A stretch of DNA of 28,350 nucleotides from a virus. Below the pieces are notes generated by a model. The model was given only the letters and a program-made list of their open reading frames with translations. It was not told where the DNA came from and ran no database searches. Position numbers and translations under genes: made by a program. Numbering within the stretch: position 1 is the stretch's first letter; each line of letters starts with the position of its first letter. The stretch spans positions 1 to 28,350 of the IMG/VR virus record IMGVR_UViG_3300025655_000220; one strand, given 5' to 3'. Of the stretch, positions 21,243 to 28,350 are shown piece by piece.

Positions 21243-23606
21243 TTATAACTCCGCATCTGTTGTGTATCCAAAGTTCCATCTTGCACGGGAACCCGTCCCA
21301 ACGTCAGCGGACTTGCTGATCTCAAAGTGGGCCGCGTCTGTATTGGCGAAGGCAACAATCCCAGAAGATACGTTTACGTTGCTCCCAAATACGTTCTGGT
21401 TGTTAATAGAAACCGATGGAGAAACACGTTTTGCAACCTTATACGGCACGGTCACACCCATCCGATAGTTAAGGTGGTCAATCTCAATACCACCCGTGCC
21501 AACCTCATAATACCGCTGACACAGCGCCAGTTCTGTCCCCACGGGCCTGCGCTCAAACGGTGTGGCGACGGAGCCTGCTTCGAGTTGGACTTGTGCGATG
21601 TAGATACTGTCACTGTTCAAGTTGGACCCAAAAGCGCCTTCCTTGATGTCAAAGGTTAGTTCCAGCCTTGAGTTCGCCCCGATGGTCTTTCCTGCAATAG
21701 AAGGGATGCTGACAGTAGCAGTAAACTTTTGCCAAGAAGTCGTCAGAGAAACGGGAGATGCGTTGGTGTCTACGTTAGCGGACCCGGCGAAGACTTGGGA
21801 GAAGCGTAGCCGAATGGCGCGTGTTGCTGATGCCTTGGCGTAAAATGAGACCGTTACTGTCTGACCCGCAAACGTGCGAACGTCCTCAATTTTCTGGCTC
21901 ACGTTCCCAGCAGTCATCGTATAAGACGACCCCCGTATGCGGTAAAAGTAAGTAGGCTCGTTAGGCACATCTGTCTGCCCAACTGTGAACGCTTGACGGG
22001 ATTGCGTCACTGTTCCAGAAGGACCTGTCACGTTGTGAACCCACCGATCAGCCAGATAGTCACTCCCAGAAAGACTCGTCCCCCGCTGCCAGATGTCAAA
22101 ATTCCCGTTGATGATGGCGTTGCGACCTACAAATTGCTGAACCGCGTTAAGTTGGGAGGTAGTGGTGGTTACACCGTCAAGAATGTTAATCTCTGTTGCC
22201 GTTGCCGTAAGACCCAGATTCGTCAAGGCACCAGCAGCGGTAGATGCACCAGTACCACCATCAGCAATAGCCAAGTCTGTAATACCTGTAATAGTACCGC
22301 CAGTAATAGTTGCAGCACCTGTATGTGTACCAGCCGTGTTACCAGTTACATTACCGGTTACGTTACCAGTTACATTACCTGCAAGATTGCCAGAGAAGCC
22401 ACCAGTGGTATGAATTACATTACCTGCAGAGGTCCAGCGATCATTAGCTTCATCCCATAGCCACGACACATTAGCAGAAGTACCACGCTCAATCTCAATG
22501 CCAGCACTCTGTGATGGAACACCAACTTCATCAGAGTTAAGCGTAACGATGCTATCAGCAATGTTTACCGTGTTACTATTCACTGTAGTAGTAGTACCGT
22601 TAACAATCAAGTCACCTCCGATGATAGCAGTACCTACAGTAGTGAGTGTACCAGGGAGTGTTACAGCAGAGGGCAAGCTAAGCACAGGGCTAACGCCTTC
22701 ACCTACACCAGAAGTTACAGTGATTTGATTGGCAGTACCGCTAACACCAGCTACATAGTTACCCGTAGTGTCAGTACCTAGTGCTACAGAGTTTGGCTGT
22801 ACAGTGGTTACGATGTTTACGTTAGCGGAGCCATCAAAGGACACAGAACCAGTAACGTCGCCACTCAAAGATACAGTACGTGCAGTTGCAAGCTTAGTAG
22901 CAGTAGAAGCGTTACCATTTACAGCACCTGTAAGGTTACCAGTGATACCAGTAGTAGAGCTAATGGATGTGAAGGCACCCGTAGATGGAGTAGTTGCACC
23001 GATAGGGGTAGCATTGAGAGAACCGCCAGTAATGGTAGCATTAGATGAGATAATAGCAGCACTAACAGATGTTGCGGCTACCGTAGTGAAGGTTGCAGCA
23101 GCAGGGGTAGTTGCACCAATAGTAGTACCATCTACTGCACCACCGTTAATGTCTACAGTAGCAAAAGTAGAAGTGCCGCTGGAGGTTACATTACCCGTAA
23201 TACCAGCAGTAGAGGATACAGTGGTGAAGCTTGCGGCGGCAGGGGTAGTAGCACCAATAACAGTAGCGTCAATAGTGCCAGCATTAATGTCTGCGGTGTC
23301 CGCTGCAAGGCTGTCTATGTTTGCAGTACCATCAATCCATAAATCTTTATATTGCAGCGATGGTGTACCGAGGTCAACAACATTGGTAGTCTTTGGGTAC
23401 AACTGAGAAGAAGTAACGATTACATCTTGTACTGGACCAAGCTTTGTGATAGGGGCACCGCTACCCGATGTCCCGTCATGCGTGTGGCCTGTGCTAGCAT
23501 TGAAGGCACTTTGTACAGCGTTAAACTCGTTATCCAAGTCGTCAGCATTTGCTACTTTATTGTTTGCGATGTTATCTGCTGTATCAGCACGAGAGTAACC
23601 TGTCAT
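21243..23606 (-). CDS. Tail fibre / receptor-binding protein (787 aa)
   Basis: Main host-recognition fibre. The N-terminal 60 residues contain STGHTHDGTSGSG, a common virion-proximal fibre motif. The shaft has repeats: IGATTP at 117-122, 163-168 and 202-207, each within a G-x-(I/V/L)-x-x-T-x-IGATTP-x(5)-F-T unit; GNVT triplet repeats near 410-420; and ITGITDLAIADGGTGAS then EINILDGVTTT at 439-480, typical of beta-helical fibres. Residues about 495-690, starting at NAIINGNFDIWQRG, look like a carbohydrate-binding jelly-roll and end QVQLEAGSVATPFERRP, followed by a C-terminal tip. The tip-coding part (21243 to about 22136) has clearly higher G+C than the shaft. ATG 23606 has AAGG upstream. The chaperone-like gene follows. 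Confidence 0.85.
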   Translation of the reverse strand: MTGYSRADTADNIANNKVANADDLDNEFNAVQSAFNASTGHTHDGTSGSGAPITKLGPVQDVIVTSSQLYPKTTNVVDLGTPSLQYKDLWIDGTANIDSLAADTADINAGTIDATVIGATTPAAASFTTVSSTAGITGNVTSSGTSTFATVDINGGAVDGTTIGATTPAAATFTTVAATSVSAAIISSNATITGGSLNATPIGATTPSTGAFTSISSTTGITGNLTGAVNGNASTATKLATARTVSLSGDVTGSVSFDGSANVNIVTTVQPNSVALGTDTTGNYVAGVSGTANQITVTSGVGEGVSPVLSLPSAVTLPGTLTTVGTAIIGGDLIVNGTTTTVNSNTVNIADSIVTLNSDEVGVPSQSAGIEIERGTSANVSWLWDEANDRWTSAGNVIHTTGGFSGNLAGNVTGNVTGNVTGNTAGTHTGAATITGGTITGITDLAIADGGTGASTAAGALTNLGLTATATEINILDGVTTTTSQLNAVQQFVGRNAIINGNFDIWQRGTSLSGSDYLADRWVHNVTGPSGTVTQSRQAFTVGQTDVPNEPTYFYRIRGSSYTMTAGNVSQKIEDVRTFAGQTVTVSFYAKASATRAIRLRFSQVFAGSANVDTNASPVSLTTSWQKFTATVSIPSIAGKTIGANSRLELTFDIKEGAFGSNLNSDSIYIAQVQLEAGSVATPFERRPVGTELALCQRYYEVGTGGIEIDHLNYRMGVTVPYKVAKRVSPSVSINNQNVFGSNVNVSSGIVAFANTDAAHFEISKSADVGTGSRARWNFGYTTDAEL

Positions 23607-23615
23607 TCTATTACC

Positions 23616-25154
23616 TTATTGTCTATCATTAGGCATAAACTCGATAATAGCAGCATCGAGTGTGTGGGATGGATTTGTTGAGTTGTCATCAAAGCGGATA
23701 GCAAATGTCTTGCCTGCACCAACTAGTTGTGTTACGTATACCTTATCCAGATCACCGCCGAAGGTGAAGTTACCCCAAGTAACACCAGGAGCACCCCATA
23801 GTGCTGTACCGCCACTAGTACCTATGATATCAAAAGTTGGTGGCTGGATAACTGTAGCATTGTTGATTCTGTTGAAGTCAAACTTAATTCCGCACTGTAC
23901 ATTAAATGTTCCAGTAGGACTTACGTAAAGCGTCATCTTGTATAGTGTTTTACGAATTTGTGGATCGGTAATAGGCATATAAGGAGATTCATAGATGGCG
24001 TTTATATTAGCACCGTCTAGGCTATTTCCACTTTCCATTGTGTACACATAACCGTCATCATTGGCAAAGTATATGGCCTCACCTGACGCGGAATACTTAC
24101 TATCTACTGCATGTACCTTGAAGCCTTTAAGTGTGGACCACTCAATACGAGAGGCACCCTGATCACTAAACTTAGTTGCAAGCAACCCTCTATGGTTCTT
24201 TGGTGTATCGGATGGTATATAGGCAAACAGTCTATACTGAGCTTTACCACGAATGACCATACTTGTATAGGTATCTGTTGAATCAATGACAATCCTGGCA
24301 TCCTTTTCGATGGGACTAGATGCAATCTCAAGAGCAAAGTCGTCGATACGATTTGTTGCACTAAGAAGCCTAAGACCATCTGGAGCCAGATAAATTATGT
24401 CGCCACCAATCTCTTGGATAGTGTCTCCATCAATACAACCAATATCTTCTGTAATAGGCTGCAGAACAAAGTCAGCAATGCTGTTACCCGTTAGCTGTAA
24501 TACTTTATTACGAGCAAATACAATAAGTACTTCACGAAAGACTGCCATACCAGTTATAGTATGACCAATATCAATTACACCAGAACCATTGGCTGGGGTG
24601 AAGTCTGTATCAGAGTATGGAGCAGTAAATGTTAGCTGTGTACCCTTAGCATAAAAGATGTGATTCTTGAATGAGCGAACATACTTTGCACCTTGTACAG
24701 TAGCAGGGGCGGTTGTAATAAAGGTTAGGGTATTTGCTGTATCATTATAGATTGCTGGATAGTTTACGCCATCTACAAAAGCAACCTTATGAGTACTACC
24801 AAAGTTATACTCTGCTGTTGAAATCTTATTGCCTGGATTAGCTGCTGCACCAATAGATGTCCATACTGTACCTGTACCGATGTAATACTCTGTATTAGCA
24901 CCGTTGTTGCGGGCAGCGATAACCTCACCAGCATTTAGATACTTGATTCCTTGAATATCACCTATACCTGGAATTATTGTTTCACTAAACTTAGTATAGC
25001 CTAGAACTTTGCGATAACCACCCTCACGAGCAGGTTCGTAGTTCTGCAAGACAGTTGCTGATCCTACTTTATTAATACCCTGCTGCAGAGGGCTTAGGTT
25101 ACTTACTAGACCCCCCTTAAACTCAATGGGGAATGTTTGCCAAGCTGTAGGCAT
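23616..25154 (-). CDS. Tail nozzle protein (T7 gp12 / P22 gp10-like)
   Basis: Probable tail tube nozzle (tubular protein B). It opens WQTFPIEFKGGLVSNLSP, with the 'gG-l-x-x-n-l-x-p-l-q-x-g' start and NYEPAREGGYRKVLGY typical of this group, and is rich in beta strands with repeated aromatic edges (GDIIYLAPDGLRLL, GEAIYFANDDGYVY) as in a beta-propeller. Length 512 residues. It overlaps the adaptor gene (TAATG at 25154), and adaptor-nozzle order is the usual one in podoviruses. No catalytic motif is seen. Assigned from pattern and order rather than close similarity. Confidence 0.7.
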   Translation of the reverse strand: MPTAWQTFPIEFKGGLVSNLSPLQQGINKVGSATVLQNYEPAREGGYRKVLGYTKFSETIIPGIGDIQGIKYLNAGEVIAARNNGANTEYYIGTGTVWTSIGAAANPGNKISTAEYNFGSTHKVAFVDGVNYPAIYNDTANTLTFITTAPATVQGAKYVRSFKNHIFYAKGTQLTFTAPYSDTDFTPANGSGVIDIGHTITGMAVFREVLIVFARNKVLQLTGNSIADFVLQPITEDIGCIDGDTIQEIGGDIIYLAPDGLRLLSATNRIDDFALEIASSPIEKDARIVIDSTDTYTSMVIRGKAQYRLFAYIPSDTPKNHRGLLATKFSDQGASRIEWSTLKGFKVHAVDSKYSASGEAIYFANDDGYVYTMESGNSLDGANINAIYESPYMPITDPQIRKTLYKMTLYVSPTGTFNVQCGIKFDFNRINNATVIQPPTFDIIGTSGGTALWGAPGVTWGNFTFGGDLDKVYVTQLVGAGKTFAIRFDDNSTNPSHTLDAAIIEFMPNDRQ

Positions 25155-25876
25155 TATCTAATCCTTGTGTTGGAACCACGATTACCATTGCGATCAATTA
25201 CAGTAGTACGCACATAGTCAGTACGATTGATAAAGATTGAGCGCATCTGTTTAATGCCATTCATAAACTTATCTTGCGTAGAAGCCGCATCCTGAGAGTT
25301 ACCACGGAAAAGGTACGCATAGTGCATAGCTCCATCTACGATAATACTACGAAATACTTCTGGAATAGTTGGTACATCGTTATGTAGAATCATGTCAAAT
25401 GGAAGTCTGTAGTACTCATAAACCAACTCATAGTCTTTATCTGGCGTTGGTACTAGGGTAAATTCCATGTTAGGAGTACGAGCTACAAGTTTTGGAACAC
25501 CACTGTTTGCGTTAGTGTAGTTATACTCTGAGTCTATGTATTTGTCAAGATAATCTTCGTATTGAAGCACATTTAAATGCGATGTTTCATTACCAAGAGC
25601 TACATCCTTCTTAATACGGAAAGTGTTCATATCTACTGTTTTAACATCGGACGGGAATGTATAACGGGATGTGCCAGCAAGCAGAAACTCTTCTTGAGTA
25701 ACGTGATTAAAGGGCCACTCATAAGCCTGATAGTTAATCTGACGAATAGCAGCGTTAACAGCCTCTTTAGCAGAAGCATAGAAGCCAGAGGCAGTAGCAA
25801 AGTTACTTGTGCTAAGCTCTACTTCATTAAGCCTACGATTAACATCATTTACTAGGCCAAGAAAGTCGTATGCCAT
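25154..25876 (-). CDS. Tail adaptor protein (T7 gp11-like tubular protein A)
   Basis: Probable head-tail adaptor ring that joins the portal to the nozzle. The N-terminal helices (FLGLVNDVNRRLNEVELST, AVNAAIRQINYQAYEWPF) have the 'n-d-V-N-R-R-L-x-E' and 'A-I-R-x-I-x-x-x-x-x-W-P' pattern of podovirus adaptor proteins; a beta middle (RYTFPSDV, TFRIKK) and a helical end follow. 240 residues against 196 in T7 gp11. ATG 25876 has AAGGAG upstream, placed inside the end of the preceding gene. The gene overlaps the nozzle gene by one base. Confidence 0.72.
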   Translation of the reverse strand: MAYDFLGLVNDVNRRLNEVELSTSNFATASGFYASAKEAVNAAIRQINYQAYEWPFNHVTQEEFLLAGTSRYTFPSDVKTVDMNTFRIKKDVALGNETSHLNVLQYEDYLDKYIDSEYNYTNANSGVPKLVARTPNMEFTLVPTPDKDYELVYEYYRLPFDMILHNDVPTIPEVFRSIIVDGAMHYAYLFRGNSQDAASTQDKFMNGIKQMRSIFINRTDYVRTTVIDRNGNRGSNTRIR

Positions 25877-25877
25877 G

Positions 25878-26198
25878 TTAGCGCTCCTTAATCATAAGTG
25901 TAACAGTGCGTTCTACTGTCATACCTCTACTTGTAGTAATCTGGCAATACATCTTGTATCTAGCGTTATTAGTACCACCGCTGAGTGTGATGGTAGATAC
26001 AGTGTCACTACTATTGTCATCAACATTAATGATGCCGTTAATACTCAGAGGTGAGACAAGTGGCTGCTTGACTCCATCTGAATCATCAACGTACCAAGTA
26101 GATGATGTAATAGTTTCACCATCGTACAGAAAACGAGACCAGTCGATGCTATAGTCTAGTGTTTCATCTTTATCTTTGTTTGGCCACTTATAGCTCAT
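25878..26198 (-). CDS. Ig-like beta-sandwich structural protein (106 aa)
   Basis: Small protein of the kind often found among phage tail or head-completion genes. The pattern SIDWSRFLYDGETITSSTW, then SDTVSTITLSGGTNNARYK, then ITTSRGMTVERTVTLMIKER is a series of beta strands like an immunoglobulin fold. No function is established for this group to my knowledge; decoration or baseplate roles are possible. The gene ends one base before the adaptor start. The 40-base gap to the previous gene has a weak GTAGT/ACTAC hairpin only. Confidence 0.6.
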   Translation of the reverse strand: MSYKWPNKDKDETLDYSIDWSRFLYDGETITSSTWYVDDSDGVKQPLVSPLSINGIINVDDNSSDTVSTITLSGGTNNARYKMYCQITTSRGMTVERTVTLMIKER

Positions 26199-26238
26199 AA
26201 CACCCTCGTATTTCTATTTATAGTTTTATGTAGTGCTC

Positions 26239-27156
26239 TCATACTACAGCAGCTACGCTAATAGTACGAGATTCACCAAGTACATGTGGCATTGTTTTAA
26301 TGTTAACAATACCTTTAGGTATAAAGATAGCCCTACTCTCACTAAGTACAATGTACGTACGCTTTACCGCATAGTCTGGGTTAAACGGACCCTTAATATG
26401 TGTATACGAGACTTCAACTTCTGGCGTAGCTACTGTTACAGAGTTAGCTGTAGCTATAATGTTAATAATAGAGTCTACAGAGGTAATTTGTGCAGCACCA
26501 GTATTAATATTACTTCTACCAAGTACTACATTAGGAACTACATCAACGCTGCCTACAGATACTACACCAAGCGTAATTGGGGTAGTGAATAGGTAGCATA
26601 TTATAGTCGCATCTGTCGATGTTACACTAGTAGTATCTGCTATAATATTAGTGGATTCTAGTATATATGTAAGGACAGCAGATGCGTTACTTACAATAGA
26701 TGGCACAGAAACAATAGTTGTTGATTGTAGTATGACATTAGGTACAACATCTACAGGGGCTACAACACATGCACCGCTGGTAATTTCGGCTGGAAGTAGG
26801 TTGTAGCTACCTGCCACTATTGTAGTGCCAACACTTGTAGCACCAGTAACAATCTCTGAATAATTAAATACGCAGTTAAATACCGTGTCTACTTGTGTTA
26901 TCTCAGTGTTATCTACAGTTATGTCCGTAGATGCTGTTATAACATTCTGTACAACGTCAGAGGAGGCTACACTAAAACTACCAGAAGTTATAGCAATAGT
27001 GCTCAGGTTATAGATATATGCTACAGTAGGAGTAGTTACTACTGGTGCTGCAGAAGATATAGAGGATGATACAATTTTATCTATATTTAAGTCATTGGCG
27101 GTAATCGCACTATCATCACCAAGCGGAGCGGAGGCGAGTGGGGAAAAGCCAAGCAT
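26239..27156 (-). CDS. Structural protein built of ten ~23-residue beta repeats (305 aa)
   Basis: Starts MLGFSPLASAPLGDD, an opening I associate with marine podovirus structural proteins. Residues about 28-256 are ten tandem units of 22-24 residues, each roughly 'x-S/T-x-I-T-x-G-x-x-x-V-x-S-V-D-V-V-x-N-V-I-L' (for example ITSGACVVAPVDVVPNVIL and ITLGVVSVGSVDVVPNVVL). The end, after SYTHIKGPFNPDYAVKRTYI, is non-repetitive and beta-rich. The alternating hydrophobic pattern suggests stacked beta strands, as in fibres. Start ATG 27156 has GAGG upstream. Likely a fibre, whisker or tail-decoration protein; the exact role is unknown. Confidence 0.7.
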   Translation of the reverse strand: MLGFSPLASAPLGDDSAITANDLNIDKIVSSSISSAAPVVTTPTVAYIYNLSTIAITSGSFSVASSDVVQNVITASTDITVDNTEITQVDTVFNCVFNYSEIVTGATSVGTTIVAGSYNLLPAEITSGACVVAPVDVVPNVILQSTTIVSVPSIVSNASAVLTYILESTNIIADTTSVTSTDATIICYLFTTPITLGVVSVGSVDVVPNVVLGRSNINTGAAQITSVDSIINIIATANSVTVATPEVEVSYTHIKGPFNPDYAVKRTYIVLSESRAIFIPKGIVNIKTMPHVLGESRTISVAAVV

Positions 27157-27164
27157 GTGTTACC

Positions 27165-27443
27165 TCAAGGTTTGGTGGGCCAGATGACCGAGTAGGGGAA
27201 ACCCTCTTGCTCCGTTATATCACGAAGCGCCTGACGATACGATGCCCACTCAGGTGTCATGGTGTTGTCGCTCAAGGCCATCCAGTCGGTTGCTGACAGA
27301 AGACGCTCACGTTGGTTGCGGACATCTGATGCCTGTCTGTCGTATTCACCATCTACCCATTCGGCCTCTCTAAGATTTAACGCCGCTACTTCAGCTTCGT
27401 TTAACTGCACCATACTTCCGTTGACTATTTTGTAATTTGTCAT
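27165..27443 (-). CDS. Tail-fibre assembly chaperone-like protein (copy 2, 92 aa)
   Basis: Same C-terminal domain as the protein at 20904: RERLLSATDWMALSDN, then EWASYRQALRDITEQEGFPYSVIWP. The N-terminal part differs (KIVNGSMVQLNEAEVAAL). ATG 27443 overlaps the stop of the upstream fibre-like gene (ATGA), so it is coupled to it and could serve as its partner. G+C (about 53% in the part counted) is above that of the following repeat gene. Having two such proteins in one window suggests that each fibre-like protein has its own helper. Confidence 0.72.
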   Translation of the reverse strand: MTNYKIVNGSMVQLNEAEVAALNLREAEWVDGEYDRQASDVRNQRERLLSATDWMALSDNTMTPEWASYRQALRDITEQEGFPYSVIWPTKP

Positions 27444-27985
27444 TTGGCTACTCCGTAAAGTGATGCACTGCCATTAACGAAACTTCCTAGCAACTGGATT
27501 GAATTATTGCCTTGCTGCCCCCAGTAGCCACCATAATTTTGAACGATTGAGTTACCGCTGCTGCCAAACGCATTTACGGACTGCCCAAAAGTTGCTCGAC
27601 GGTAATTTGCAGTGCTAGTCCTAGCTAAATCAATTATAAGAACGTAACCAAAAACCCCATACTTACCCGAAGAAGTGTTAATATTAAACTCGCTTATTCC
27701 AGTTGAACTGGTTAAATTTTTGTAATTAAGTCCATCATCATAGACGCCATCTATGCCGAAGCGCATGGTAACATTGCTGTAATTGGTTGATACATCTAGC
27801 ATTAAAAAATATTGCGTGTATCCTGAAACCCCAGTAAACTCTATTGAACTAACCGAACTTGTGACCGTTGCTGTGCTAATTAAATTCCAAGCACCGCCAC
27901 CACCGCCAACAGCAGCCCCATCAATCGCCAGGGAACCGCCCGTAGCAGAGATGTCATTGGTCTGATGATTGATGGTGACTGCCAT
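27440..27985 (-). CDS. Minor fibre-like structural protein (181 aa)
   Basis: The ATG at 27985 (MAVTINHQTNDIS) is chosen because it overlaps the upstream stop (TAATG); a longer frame from 28039 would run into that gene. A short N-terminal anchor-like part is followed by AAVGGGGGAW and then a beta domain beginning WNLISTATVTSSVSSIEF and TGVSGYTQYFLML. That 'W-x-L-I-s-x-x-x-v-x-x-v-x-S-I-x-F-T-G-x-s-G-Y' opening recurs in phage tail-fibre and receptor-binding domains. The C-terminal half is Gly/Asn/Ser-rich. Coupled to the chaperone-like gene after it. Probably a side fibre or tip protein. Confidence 0.65.
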   Translation of the reverse strand: MAVTINHQTNDISATGGSLAIDGAAVGGGGGAWNLISTATVTSSVSSIEFTGVSGYTQYFLMLDVSTNYSNVTMRFGIDGVYDDGLNYKNLTSSTGISEFNINTSSGKYGVFGYVLIIDLARTSTANYRRATFGQSVNAFGSSGNSIVQNYGGYWGQQGNNSIQLLGSFVNGSASLYGVAK

Positions 27986-28284
27986 TACACTGCAATGCTC
28001 CCTGCCATATCTTCCTGCGTCATAACCCAAGCGTAGCACTTGTCCATGAAGGATGCGCCGGATGATGCCTCAATCTCAGTCAGGTCAGCATGGTAGCGGC
28101 GGAAGTCCACCTCGCGGGTGTCATCGTTAGGCGTAGCAGTGGCGTAGCCAGCGACATCAATCATCACGGTGAACTTAGGGCCACCCTCACGCATACGGGA
28201 GATGCTCCCAGTCACGATACGGAAGTAAGCGCCAGCAAAGGGTGTGCCGTATTGGCTTGTCTCAAGGTTTAACTGAATAGCCAT
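27985..28284 (-). CDS. Small structural-region hypothetical protein (99 aa)
   Basis: The start is set at ATG 28284 because AAAGGAGG lies just upstream; the longer frame from 28338 has no ribosome site. The product MAIQLNLETSQYGTPFAGAY continues as a beta-rich domain (FRIVTGSISR, KFTVMIDVAGYATA) and ends ASFMDKCYAWVMTQEDMAG. Not recognised by family. High G+C (over 60% in part), unlike most of the window. Coupled to the fibre-like gene after it, so it may belong to the same exchangeable module. Confidence 0.65.
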   Translation of the reverse strand: MAIQLNLETSQYGTPFAGAYFRIVTGSISRMREGGPKFTVMIDVAGYATATPNDDTREVDFRRYHADLTEIEASSGASFMDKCYAWVMTQEDMAGSIAV

Positions 28285-28295
28285 GTTGGCCTCCT

Positions 28296-28350
28296 TTAAA
28301 TGTAGATGACTTCTGATGTGTCTAGGTTGCAAACCCACCGAATGTTAGTA
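28296..28350 (-). CDS. C-terminal end of an upstream late gene (cut by window)
   Basis: On the minus strand an open frame enters from the right edge and ends at TAA (28296-28298), giving the C-terminus TNIRWVCNLDTSEVIYI. It is placed just before the ribosome site of the next gene, as expected of an operon neighbour. Too short to identify; the frame could be chance. Confidence 0.4.
   Translation of the reverse strand, partial: TNIRWVCNLDTSEVIYI

Noticed and set aside
22330-22395. Short repeats around 22330-22395 as a CRISPR-like array
   Set aside because: These are in-frame GNVT codon repeats of the tail-fibre shaft, with no spacers.
26226-26246. Inverted repeat TGTAGT/ACTACA as a terminator
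   Set aside because: Only six pairs with an eight-base loop and no T-run on the minus strand; it overlaps a stop codon and is probably chance.
27986-28039. Longer N-terminus for the minor fibre-like protein
   Set aside because: Would overlap the upstream gene by 54 more bases and lacks a ribosome site; the ATG at 27985 fits the TAATG junction pattern used throughout this arm.
28285-28338. Longer N-terminus for the small gene ending at 27985
   Set aside because: The added residues cover the strong AAAGGAGG site and the end of the upstream frame; ATG 28284 is clearly better.

Overview
The window looks like about 28 kb of a short-tailed (podovirus-type) marine phage genome. The gene set is a DnaB-like helicase, family A DNA polymerase, T7-type endonuclease I, a cobalamin-dependent (class II) ribonucleotide reductase with a glutaredoxin, PhoH, a MazG-like protein, and a separate late arm with tail and ejection proteins. 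That set and its two facing arms resemble the roseophage SIO1 / 'cobavirus' group (Zobellviridae, Cobavirinae) that infects Roseobacter-clade Alphaproteobacteria. The assignment is from recognised protein motifs and layout only; no database search was run. Capsid, portal and terminase genes are not in the window. No phage RNA polymerase is visible, and the promoters seen are sigma70-like, so early transcription probably uses host polymerase.

Left arm, + strand, 1-9685: replication and nucleotide metabolism. In order: helicase (cut by the window edge), DNA polymerase, a 24-residue membrane peptide, a strong promoter, an SSB-like protein, a Cas4/AddB-like Fe-S nuclease, endonuclease I, a string of small proteins (one with two membrane segments), a MazG-like pyrophosphohydrolase, class II RNR and glutaredoxin. 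Genes overlap by 1-23 bases at many junctions, which points to translational coupling.

Middle, 9686-12709: accessory and RNA region. It has a promoter, tRNA-Met(CAT), the 5' half of a broken tRNA, an HNH gene on the opposite strand whose last codons are read from that tRNA half, a tRNA-like element, tRNA-Thr(TGT), an endonuclease VII-like gene, PhoH and two small proteins. The second small protein resembles the Acb2/Tad1 hairpin family of anti-defence sponges. The left arm ends at a strong hairpin terminator. A second HNH gene sits at the meeting point of the two arms, between the halves of what looks like an older, split, two-way terminator.

Right arm, - strand, 12710-28350, transcribed right to left: virion genes. 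Reading in the direction of transcription: the end of an unidentified gene, a small protein, a minor fibre-like protein, a tail-fibre chaperone-like protein, a protein made of about ten 23-residue repeats, an Ig-like protein, the tail adaptor, the tail nozzle, the main tail fibre, a second chaperone-like protein, a membrane/coiled-coil protein (spanin or holin candidate), and then five probable internal or ejection proteins, including a lytic transglycosylase and a 1220-residue protein. The fibre tip, both chaperone-like genes and the rightmost small gene are clearly richer in G+C than their surroundings, which suggests exchange of host-range modules.
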